A stretch of DNA of 6,770 nucleotides. It comes from Hyphomicrobiales bacterium. Its GTDB lineage: Bacteria > Pseudomonadota > Alphaproteobacteria > Rhizobiales > Aestuariivirgaceae. The stretch spans positions 1 to 6,770 of the forward strand of contig JAAURV010000174.1 in NCBI GenBank assembly GCA_012032065.1, written 5' to 3'. Below the pieces are notes generated by a model. That model had not been told where the DNA came from. It ran no database searches and saw only the letters and a program-made list of their open reading frames with translations. Both the position numbers and the translations under genes were made by a program. Positions 1 through 4,624 of this stretch are shown one piece after another. How positions within the stretch are numbered: position 1 is the stretch's first letter; each line of letters opens with the position of its first letter.

Positions 1-152
1 TCCACCGACGCGCGCAATCAGCCAGCAGAGCGATATTTTCGATGACCGAAGTCTACCGCGCCGAGCGCGAGGACAAGGTGCTCGACAGCTATCTCAACCG
101 CTTCATCTCCGATCAGGAGAAAGTGGGCGGCGACTATTCCATCGACTATTGA
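1..152 (+). CDS. 3' end of an unrecognised gene (partial)
   Basis: A plus-strand frame is open from the window edge to a TGA at 150-152 and ends in ...DQEKVGGDYSIDY. From the ATG at 42 it reads MTEVYRAEREDKVLDSYLNR..., a charged, soluble, helix-prone segment with alphaproteobacterial-looking codon use. I do not recognise the family. The ATG at 42-44 overlaps a TGA (43-45) that closes another open frame, giving the ATGA arrangement typical of translational coupling. So this could be a 36-residue gene downstream of another one, or simply the tail of a longer protein that began before the window. All three plus frames are open up to about position 42, so an indel near there cannot be excluded. 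There is no clear Shine-Dalgarno sequence before 42. That the stretch is coding is moderately likely; the start and the function are unknown. Confidence 0.5.
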   Translation, partial: HRRAQSASRAIFSMTEVYRAEREDKVLDSYLNRFISDQEKVGGDYSIDY

Positions 153-166
153 GTCTTACATCGACT

Positions 167-187
167 GAATCGGTTCCGGTTCGTTTT
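167..187 (+). terminator. Candidate terminator after the partial gene
   Basis: GAATCGG-TT-CCGGTTC (167-182) forms a 7-pair dyad with one G-T wobble. It is followed by GTTTT, 15 bases after the stop codon at 152. The octamer TGAATCGG recurs at 166-173 and 187-194, one copy on each side of this unit. The stem and T-run are short, so this is a weak factor-independent terminator at best. Confidence 0.3.
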
Positions 188-238
188 GAATCGGCAGTTG
201 AGTGTCTCACCCATTGCTCCTTAGATTTTGGCACCCGT

Positions 239-309
239 CGGCGAGGGTATCAATGTCGAGCCCTTCGGGTTCGCGCCCAAGAGGGCGCGAAACATTGACA
301 CCCTCGCCG
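239..309. repeat. Palindromic element A (outer stem with two internal hairpins)
   Basis: Bases 239-256 pair with 292-309 (18 positions, one mismatch at 249/299). The outer stem encloses two further dyads. CCC-TTC-GGG (261-269) is small. TTCGCGCCC-AAGA-GGGCGCGAA (270-291) is a perfect 9-bp stem with a 4-base loop. The whole is a compact three-way junction (or double cruciform in DNA). The core GCCCTTCGGGT followed by a CGCG-rich hairpin recurs, with an unrelated outer stem, in the element interrupted by the IS at 463-1740. This points to a dispersed intergenic repeat family or a structured RNA. A 63-codon minus-strand frame runs through it but follows the palindrome, and I do not regard it as coding. 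Confidence 0.8.
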
Positions 310-330
310 CCGGATGCGGAACAGCATCGA

Positions 331-394
331 AGCAATGTATGAATAGCTGTGGCGAAGCCTCACGCGAGACCGCCGCATAGATCCATTCATTGCA
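331..394. repeat. Long imperfect hairpin between elements A and B
   Basis: GCAATG (332-337) pairs with CATTGC (388-393). Pairing then continues inward with mismatches: 339-341 with 384-386, 343-344 with 381-382, and 348-354 with 371-377 including one G-T pair. A final 3-bp stem, CTC (359-361) with GAG (366-368), closes a four-base loop. A short separate dyad, GATGC/GCATC (313-317/324-328), lies just before it. Together with elements A and B, almost all of the non-IS DNA from 239 to 462 can fold. This may be one composite noncoding element. Confidence 0.55.
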
Positions 395-407
395 TCGGCG
401 GAGGAAC

Positions 408-462
408 CGCAACAGGTCCGCGCCGGGTCAAGCCTGCGCGGCTTCAGCCGCGCACCCGAGGG
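408..462. repeat. Palindromic element B, left part (interrupted by the IS)
   Basis: Bases 408-434 are the left outer arm of a second three-way-junction element; the right arm lies beyond the IS at 1754-1780. The arms match at 25 of 27 positions (mismatches at 426/1762 and 427/1761). Inside is a perfect 8-bp hairpin, TGCGCGGC-TTCA-GCCGCGCA (435-454), followed by CCCGAGGG (455-462), which is half of the small CCCGAAGGG hairpin. Read on the reverse strand, the rejoined core aligns with element A through GCCCTTCGGGT and the neighbouring CGCG hairpin. Confidence 0.75.
455..462. repeat. Left target-site duplication of the IS
   Basis: CCCGAGGG here and CCCGAAGG at 1741-1748 match at 7 of 8 positions. 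Eight to nine bases is the usual duplication size for IS256-family transposition. Because the target is itself nearly palindromic, it makes the IS inverted repeats look three bases longer (GGG on the left, CCC on the right) than they probably are. Confidence 0.5.
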
Positions 463-502
463 GGTAACGTCAAGAGTTATGTGTCAGCGGGAAAAGGGTG
501 CT
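463..502. repeat. IS left terminal inverted repeat
   Basis: GGTAACGT at 463-470, GTGTCAGC at 481-488 and AAGGGTGCT at 494-502 match the opposite end in the same order. The transposase stop codon (470-472) lies inside this repeat. Confidence 0.75.
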
Positions 503-1663
503 GACGCCTTGGGATTTGTTTTCGTGGGTGAAGATTGAGAAGAGGATGCGGTCCATGGAGGTTTTGTCCTGGAAGGTTCCCATGGGCCGTGTCCGTCTGC
601 GGACTTCCTTGAAGCGGCGTTCGATGGCGTTGGTTGTGCGGACGCGTTTGCGCATGTCTTGGTCCTTGTGGATGAAGCAGGTGAGAAGGTCATCGAGATC
701 GTCGCGCAGGCAGGCGACGGCGGCGGGATAGGCGGCTTCGAAGCGGTCGGCGAAGACGCGGGCGGCGGAGCGCGCCTTGGCGATCGTCTCGGCGTTCATG
801 ACCTTGTGGGCGGCGCGCTTGACGGCGTCCTGATCGGGGCGGCGGACCTTGGCGAGGATGTTGCGCATCTTGTGGGCCCAGCAGCGCTGGAGCGGAATGC
901 CGGGATAGGTGTCCGGCAGCGCGGCGATGAGGCCCTTGCCGCCATCGGCGCAGATCATGTCGAGGCCCTGGCCGGTGAGGCCCCTGCGGTGGAGGTCGGC
1001 GAGGAAGCGGCCCCAGTCCGCGGCGCTTTCGCTGGCGGCGAGGCGGTAGTCGATCACCTCTTTGCGGCCATCCCTGTGGATGCCGAGGGCGACCAGCACC
1101 GGCCGTCTGACGGCGCCGGCCCCGGTCTTGCGGGCGAGCGTCACGCCGTCGAAGACCAGCGCCTGATAGACGTCCTTGAGCTTGCGCCGGTGAAAGGCCT
1201 CGGCCGCCTGGTCGAGGGTGCGGGCCACCCGGCTCACCGTCTGCGGGCTCACCGGCCGGCCGAGGATGGCGAGCAGCGCCTCGCCCACCTTGCGGGTGGA
1301 AAGCCCGAGCGCGAAGCCCTGCAGGATGATCTGGTCGATGTCGCCGCCGCGCCGCGCATAGGCTTTGAGCAGCCCATGGGCGCTGAACTTCCGGGTGCGC
1401 GGCACCGCGATCTCGATGTCGCCAAGCGCGGTCAGGAAATGGCGCGGATAGCTGCCGTTGCGCCGGTCCTTGCCGCCCTCCCGCTCAACCCCCTCGAGCC
1501 AGGCGTCGACCTGGGCCTCCATCTCCGCCTCGATGACATCGGCAAGCGCCTCGCGCGCCAGAACCCGATAGCCCTCGCCCGCCTCGAAATTCATGTCTTC
1601 CATGGCCTTCACGGCCTCATAGGCAACAGGTAAACTCGTGATCGTCGCAGCTCGCTGTGGCAT
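470..1663 (-). CDS. IS256-family (mutator-type) transposase
   Basis: This is a 397-residue DDE transposase that cuts and moves the surrounding IS; about 400 residues is normal for the family. Likely catalytic residues are Asp172 (in VFDGV), Asp240 (in CADGGKG) and Glu348 (in NAIERRFKEVRRRTRP). The downstream Cys261/His264 pair in QRCWAHK is typical of the family. The N-terminal part carries the usual EAEMEAQVDAWLEG and RRNGSYPR segments. I place the start at the ATG at 1663, which has an AGAGAG purine run about 8 bases upstream. A second in-frame ATG at 1690 would add nine residues (MLTHKREHP) and has less support. No frameshift or internal stop is seen. The C-terminus (...FPLTHNS) is encoded by the left inverted repeat. 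A long plus-strand open frame opposite this gene is a codon-bias shadow. Confidence 0.95.
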   Translation of the reverse strand: MPQRAATITSLPVAYEAVKAMEDMNFEAGEGYRVLAREALADVIEAEMEAQVDAWLEGVEREGGKDRRNGSYPRHFLTALGDIEIAVPRTRKFSAHGLLKAYARRGGDIDQIILQGFALGLSTRKVGEALLAILGRPVSPQTVSRVARTLDQAAEAFHRRKLKDVYQALVFDGVTLARKTGAGAVRRPVLVALGIHRDGRKEVIDYRLAASESAADWGRFLADLHRRGLTGQGLDMICADGGKGLIAALPDTYPGIPLQRCWAHKMRNILAKVRRPDQDAVKRAAHKVMNAETIAKARSAARVFADRFEAAYPAAVACLRDDLDDLLTCFIHKDQDMRKRVRTTNAIERRFKEVRRRTRPMGTFQDKTSMDRILFSIFTHENKSQGVSTLFPLTHNS

Positions 1664-1698
1664 GGGGTGCTCTCTCTTGTGGGTTAGCAAAACAAGAA

Positions 1699-1740
1699 GA
1701 GCACCCTTCCCCCAGCTGACACAAACTTTGATACGTTACC
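1699..1740. repeat. IS right terminal inverted repeat
   Basis: This is the complement of the left end in reverse order: AGCACCCTT (1700-1708), GCTGACAC (1715-1722) and ACGTTACC (1733-1740). It sits upstream of the transposase start, so any transposase promoter would lie in or next to this repeat. Confidence 0.7.
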
Positions 1741-1780
1741 CCCGAAGGGCTTGGGCTTGAGGCGGCGCGGACCTGTTGCG
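1741..1780. repeat. Right target duplication and right arm of element B
   Basis: CCCGAAGGG (1741-1749) is the uninterrupted form of the small hairpin; its first eight bases are the right target duplication. Bases 1754-1780 are the outer arm that pairs with 408-434. Immediately after, TGCGAG (1777-1782) and CTCGCA (1789-1794) form another short dyad that shares the end of the arm. Confidence 0.7.
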
Positions 1781-1785
1781 AGAAT

Positions 1786-1913
1786 GCCCTCGCAATGGGA
1801 GGATACACTCGCCGGTTCCAACCAGGAGGAAACCGCCCTAGCCCCGCAGGCCTAACTAAAGCTCGGATGCGTGACGAACCCACGTCATGGGTGAAGGTTG
1901 TGAGCCGCCGCGC
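1786..1913. other. Intergenic stretch between element B and the Sel1-like gene
   Basis: I see no coding signal here. It contains small dyads: CGGTTCC paired with GGAAACCG with a one-base bulge (about 1812-1834), and ACCCA-CGTCA-TGGGT (about 1879-1893). The second lies about 20 bases beyond the Sel1 stop codon on the minus strand and could help end that transcript, but there is no T-run. Confidence 0.3.
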
Positions 1914-2182
1914 TCAATGCAGCGTCAGCCACGAGCGCGCCTGGCGCTGGGCTTCGGCAATGTCGCTTGCCGACATTTCGCGGGCGATCTCGCAGCGGTA
2001 CTGCTTTGCATCGGCGCTGCCTTTCATGGCGGCCAGATTGAACCACTTGTGCGCGATCACAAAATCCGCAGGCACGCCGTGGCCGATGCAGTACTTATGC
2101 CCAGTTCGAAAAGCGTATCCGCCGTGGCGATCCCCGGCGTCATCATCGCTTCGTTGGCTTCCGGCATATCGATTCTTGCCAT
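1914..2182 (-). pseudogene. Sel1-repeat small protein, frameshifted
   Basis: Read from the ATG at 2182, the protein begins MARIDMPEANEAMMTP...TADTLFELG, then loses its frame. The continuation, HKYCIGHGVPADFVIAHKWF... to EIAREMSASDIAEAQRQARSWLTLH, lies one frame away. Adding one base near 2099-2102 joins the two into an intact protein of about 89 residues. The middle AHKWFNLAAMKGSADAKQYR is a clear Sel1/TPR-like helical repeat. As I recall, short proteins of this layout (conserved start, one Sel1 motif, ending in LTLH) are widespread in Rhizobiales; their function is not known to me. No signal peptide is seen. The start is chosen on protein likeness, with a GGGGAAG sequence a few bases upstream as a possible ribosome site. 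The shift may be a real mutation or a sequencing error, since gatB in this window has similar one-base indels. Confidence 0.75.
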
Positions 2183-2303
2183 ATGACTTCCCCAATCTTT
2201 TCCCTGTTCGAGCCTTGCCGGAGTGTTCTGTTGCCCGGTTCAAGACAGCGGAACATCTCGTCGCCGCCGGGGCCGATCTTGCGCGGGAGCGTGCAAAGGA
2301 CGG

Positions 2304-2320
2304 TTAAGCCGCAGGCTTAA
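2304..2320. repeat. Perfect small hairpin
   Basis: TTAAGCC-GCA-GGCTTAA is a 7-bp perfect stem with a 3-base loop. It lies in noncoding DNA about 120 bases upstream of the Sel1 start. It lacks a T-tract, so a terminator role is unproven; a protein-binding dyad or a repeat remnant is equally possible. Confidence 0.45.
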
Positions 2321-2488
2321 GGAGCGGTGAAACGGTCCTGGGCCAACTTCTGGCATTCGGAGTATTGTGTTTGTTTTTCAATGGATTGGCGCTGGTTAAC
2401 GCTTTGAAAGACAGGCTTTCGATTCACCGCCGATTCACCAGGATGAGGGATTGCGCTTCGCGCGAACACTTTCTGCCACCGTCAACCC

Positions 2489-2584
2489 GCCGTCGAATGT
2501 CTTCCATGAAGGCTTCTCGGAAAGTCGAAGCTGTCACGGACGCCTTCGGCACCGCGAAGGATTGCATGGAAGACCTTCGGCGGC
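2489..2584. repeat. Palindromic element C (20-bp stem with two internal hairpins)
   Basis: Bases 2489-2508 pair with 2565-2584: 18 Watson-Crick pairs, one G-T (2493/2580) and one mismatch (2498/2575). Inside are GCTTC...GAAGC (2512-2516/2527-2531) and CCTTCG-GCACCG-CGAAGG (2543-2560). The outline is the same as elements A and B (outer stem, two inner hairpins), but the sequence is not obviously related to them. It could be a repeat family member or a small structured RNA. Confidence 0.6.
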
Positions 2585-2663
2585 TCTCCGCATCCAAACG
2601 CGATCTGCAAGTGCCAGTTCAGGATGCCGCTCGTATGATTTAAGAGTACATCGAAAATGCCCT

Positions 2664-3653
2664 CTAAGGCGGAACCGATACCGACAGCGTGATTGGCAGA
2701 TGATCGGAGCCCGCGGCATTGCCGACGGCTTCGGCACGGAGGAGTTCGAGTTCGGGAGAGACGAAGATGTGGTCGATGGCGATTTGCGGGATCAGGAGCC
2801 ATGCGGGCCAGCTTGGCAACGAGGTCAGGCGCTTGAGGCCGGTTTGACTCGCCAGCGTCTGGGTGATGCGTGAGTAAGGCGAGGCATTGAAGTCGCCCAT
2901 CACGATGCGGCGGCCGGGAATTGTTTCAAGGAATTTCACGAGCTCCTGAACCTGACGGAACTGCGCGCGCGAGTGGGGGAAGCGGATCGTGTGCACGGCG
3001 ATCACCGACACCCCATCGTAGGCGCCGCCGAGCTGCGCCCACATCAAGGGTGGCCCGGCCCAGCCAACGCGCGCGGCGGATGCCTTGATCGGGTGCTTCG
3101 AGAGAATGACGAAGTTGCAGAAGTCGAGTTCGAAGCACGACGCGCGGTGCGGATATCTGCCCGCCAGCGCATCCAGCACCGGTTGCTTGGCGCGGCCGAA
3201 TTCGACGAGGCCCACGACATCGGCGTCGGCGCGCTCGATTTCGGCGCGGATCTGATCGAACTCCCGGTTCCGGAACCAGGTGTTGAAACTCATCAGTTTC
3301 AGTTCGCGATGGCCCTCGGGCAAAGCGCGCTGGGCTGCAAAGTCGATCGATACATGCGCCCAGAGGCCATAGGCGACGATGAAGATCACTAGGAACACAT
3401 TCGCGGCCAGAAGCTTGAAGCGCGGCATGAGCAAGCCGAGCAGATAGGCCGCCGCGACGAACACGAACTGGATGGTGAATTGCGCGAAGACATCGAAGGC
3501 CACCCAGATGTGACCGAGCCGCGCGGCGAAGAGGCCAGCCAGCCCCACCACGAGGCCGGCCATGCATTCGCGGGCGCCGCTTTGCGAGAACTGCCACCAT
3601 GCCTTGCGTGGCTCGGAGGGTAAATTCTCGGGCGATGTCGCTTTGTCGGTCAA
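2664..3653 (-). CDS. Membrane-anchored endonuclease/exonuclease/phosphatase family protein
   Basis: This 329-residue protein has three N-terminal membrane helices (about residues 30-47, 51-76 and 81-101) followed by an EEP-fold hydrolase domain (about 116-327). The metal-dependent active-site motifs are all present: Asn124 in SFNTW, Glu151 in GLVEF, His221 in AVHTIRFPHS, Asp254 and Asn256 in MGDFN, Asp294-His295 in IDHIF, and Asp317-His318 in GSDHLP. Members cleave phosphodiester or phosphoester bonds in nucleic acids, inositol lipids or related substrates; the substrate here cannot be told. By the usual topology of such proteins the hydrolase domain is probably periplasmic, since an odd number of helices follows a presumably cytoplasmic N-terminus. 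The start is a TTG at 3653, the only candidate after an in-frame stop that precedes the first helix, with a weak ribosome site. A start closer to the first helix is possible. The gene lies 78 bp downstream of the GST-like gene on the same strand, so co-transcription is plausible. Confidence 0.88.
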   Translation of the reverse strand: MTDKATSPENLPSEPRKAWWQFSQSGARECMAGLVVGLAGLFAARLGHIWVAFDVFAQFTIQFVFVAAAYLLGLLMPRFKLLAANVFLVIFIVAYGLWAHVSIDFAAQRALPEGHRELKLMSFNTWFRNREFDQIRAEIERADADVVGLVEFGRAKQPVLDALAGRYPHRASCFELDFCNFVILSKHPIKASAARVGWAGPPLMWAQLGGAYDGVSVIAVHTIRFPHSRAQFRQVQELVKFLETIPGRRIVMGDFNASPYSRITQTLASQTGLKRLTSLPSWPAWLLIPQIAIDHIFVSPELELLRAEAVGNAAGSDHLPITLSVSVPP

Positions 3654-3731
3654 ATGCCGTGGGCCTGCATATCAAACTTACGCACGCCTGTTACGCGGCC
3701 ATGATGGCGCAAGCGGGGCGAGCAGATCGGA
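3654..3731. other. Short gap between the EEP and GST-like genes
   Basis: This is 78 bases with no strong promoter and no T-tailed hairpin. Read-through from the GST-like gene into the EEP gene is possible. Confidence 0.3.
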
Positions 3732-4523
3732 CTAGAGAAGCCTGCTCTCCATCGGGAGTAGTTGCTCGGGCGTGCCGAATCCGGGAAGCGCTTCGAAGCG
3801 CTTCTTCCACGCGACGACATGTGGATAGGGCGAGATATCGATACTCGCTTCCGGCGCATAACGCAGGACGCCGTAGATGCCAACGTCGGCGGCCGTCGGC
3901 CGCTTCGCCGCGATCCAATCCGACCGCAAAAGTTCGTGCTCAAGAACCGCGAGCGCCGCTTTCGCTTCGGTGTCGTACATCACGCGCACTTCATCGCCGA
4001 ACTGGCGGAGTCCGCGATTGCGCGCGCGCAGGCGGAACACCGGAACCGCGAGCTTGTCCCACTGCCAGAAAAGCCATTCGCGAATACGCTGTTTCTCGAC
4101 AATGGTCTTGCCCTCGAACTTCTTCAGGGTCTCGGCGAGATACTCGATGATGGCGGAGGACTGGGCCAGGAACATCTGGCCATCGCGCAGTGTGGGCACC
4201 TGACCGTAGCGGTTCTTCACCAGATAGTCGGGCTGCTTATGCTGGCCTTCGCGCAGGTTCACGTGGATGTAAGAGTATGGATGCCGGCAGAGCGACAGCA
4301 TGAGGGCTGCCGTGTAGGTCGGGCCGGAGGTCATCACGCCGTGGAGCGTAAAGCGCTGCTTGTTGCCGGCGACGGCGCCGTTCGATGGGCTCTTGCGCGG
4401 CGTATTTGCGGCCTTGCGGGACGGCGGCGTGCGGGCGGCGGACAGCTTTTTGCGCGCCGCCGGTTTCGCGACCTTCCGCTGCACGGTCTTCTTGGCCGCC
4501 TTCTTGCTGGCTGCTCGCGCCAT
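3732..4523 (-). CDS. Glutathione S-transferase-like protein with a lysine/alanine-rich N-terminal tail
   Basis: This is a 263-residue protein. Residues 1 to about 50 form a disordered-looking basic tail rich in Lys, Arg, Ala and Pro (16 Lys/Arg), resembling histone H1 or AlgP/HU-tail sequences. From about 57 a GST thioredoxin-like domain begins (FTLHGVMTSGPTY...). Its family marker is the cis-proline stretch GQVPTLRDG (Pro110), followed by QSSAIIEYLAETL, the position usually occupied by ESxAI for gamma-glutamyl binding. The all-helical C-terminal domain runs to about 245, with the helix-capping segment PTAADVGIYG and the typical PHVVAWKKRFEALPGF end. Such enzymes conjugate or reduce substrates with glutathione; class and substrate are unknown. 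The ATG at 4523 is well supported by AAGGAG nine bases upstream, so the basic tail is genuinely translated. The gene lies downstream of gatB on the same strand with a 101-bp gap carrying a dyad, suggesting its own promoter. Confidence 0.9.
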   Translation of the reverse strand: MARAASKKAAKKTVQRKVAKPAARKKLSAARTPPSRKAANTPRKSPSNGAVAGNKQRFTLHGVMTSGPTYTAALMLSLCRHPYSYIHVNLREGQHKQPDYLVKNRYGQVPTLRDGQMFLAQSSAIIEYLAETLKKFEGKTIVEKQRIREWLFWQWDKLAVPVFRLRARNRGLRQFGDEVRVMYDTEAKAALAVLEHELLRSDWIAAKRPTAADVGIYGVLRYAPEASIDISPYPHVVAWKKRFEALPGFGTPEQLLPMESRLL

Positions 4524-4540
4524 AGAACTATACTCCTTAA
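4510..4540 (-). promoter_or_regulatory. Ribosome binding site deciding the GST start
   Basis: On the minus strand, AAGGAG stands nine bases before the ATG at 4523. It is the best Shine-Dalgarno match in the window. It places the basic N-terminal tail inside the protein rather than upstream of a later start at the GST domain. Confidence 0.7.
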
Positions 4541-4557
4541 TCCCCGCCTGCCATAAA

Positions 4558-4573
4558 AGTCAGCATACTGACT
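4558..4573. promoter_or_regulatory. Candidate operator upstream of the GST-like gene
   Basis: AGTCAG-CATA-CTGACT is a perfect 6-bp dyad with a 4-base spacer, centred about 43 bases before the GST start. On the minus strand a TATATA (possible -10) sits directly beside it, so a protein bound here would cover the transcription start. Dyads of this size and spacing suit dimeric repressors such as MarR-type regulators, but no regulator gene is in view. The stem has no T-run, so a terminator for gatB is less likely. Confidence 0.45.
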
Positions 4574-4624
4574 ATATAGCGGAGTTTTCAGGAAACGGAA
4601 GTGGTCTCTAACGGTTTGTAGCGG

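Larger units (their letters stand above)
463..1740 (-). mobile_element. IS256-family insertion sequence, about 1.28 kb
   Basis: The element consists of one transposase gene flanked by imperfect terminal inverted repeats. The left end begins GGTAACGT at 463 and the right end, read inward from 1740 on the minus strand, also begins GGTAACGT. The ends share GTGTCAGC (481-488 and its complement at 1715-1722), and then an AAGGGTGCT block with a one-base gap, giving an imperfect repeat of about 40 bp. The ends are placed by the terminal repeats plus the CCCGARGG duplication; a shift of one to three bases outward into the G/C runs is possible. It looks complete and potentially active: the transposase is intact and both ends are present. 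Confidence 0.8.
2183..2663. other. 480-bp stretch without a convincing gene
   Basis: I found no protein I can support here. A 92-codon plus-strand frame (2365-2643) is open, but it runs straight through a 20-bp inverted repeat and resembles nothing I know. The stretch holds the palindromic element at 2489-2584, a perfect small hairpin at 2304-2320, and a tandem pair of GATTCACC (about 2420-2438). It should contain the promoter of the Sel1 gene and the transcript end of the EEP gene, but no clear -35/-10 pair or T-rich terminator is visible. Confidence 0.4.

Noticed and set aside
239..309. CRISPR-like or tRNA-like element
   Set aside because: There are no regularly spaced direct repeats, and the fold has two inner hairpins with no anticodon arm, T-loop or CCA-type acceptor end.
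221..412. Minus-strand 63-codon frame
   Set aside because: It runs entirely through palindromic element A and the neighbouring long hairpin, so its composition follows the inverted repeats; there is no ribosome site or family likeness.
659..1633. Long plus-strand open frame (324 codons) opposite the transposase
   Set aside because: It is a codon-bias shadow of the intact IS256-family transposase; its translation is Gly/Ala/Val/Asp-rich without recognisable motifs.
1795..2307. Plus-strand 170-codon frame
   Set aside because: It lies opposite the Sel1-like gene, which has clear protein-family likeness on the minus strand.
2304..2320. CtrA-type site (TTAA-N7-TTAA)
   Set aside because: The two TTAA halves are 9 bases apart, not 7, and they are simply the ends of a perfect hairpin.
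2365..2643. Plus-strand 92-codon frame ending ...DLQVPVQDAARMI
   Set aside because: It crosses a 20-bp inverted repeat, lacks a good ribosome site and resembles no family I know. It is kept as a remote possibility only.
3762..4556. Plus-strand 264-codon frame opposite the GST-like gene
   Set aside because: It is a shadow of a gene with clear GST motifs and a good ribosome site on the other strand.
4558..4573. Rho-independent terminator for gatB
   Set aside because: The dyad is only 6 bp with AT-rich content and no T-run on the minus strand; its position beside a -10-like sequence fits an operator better.
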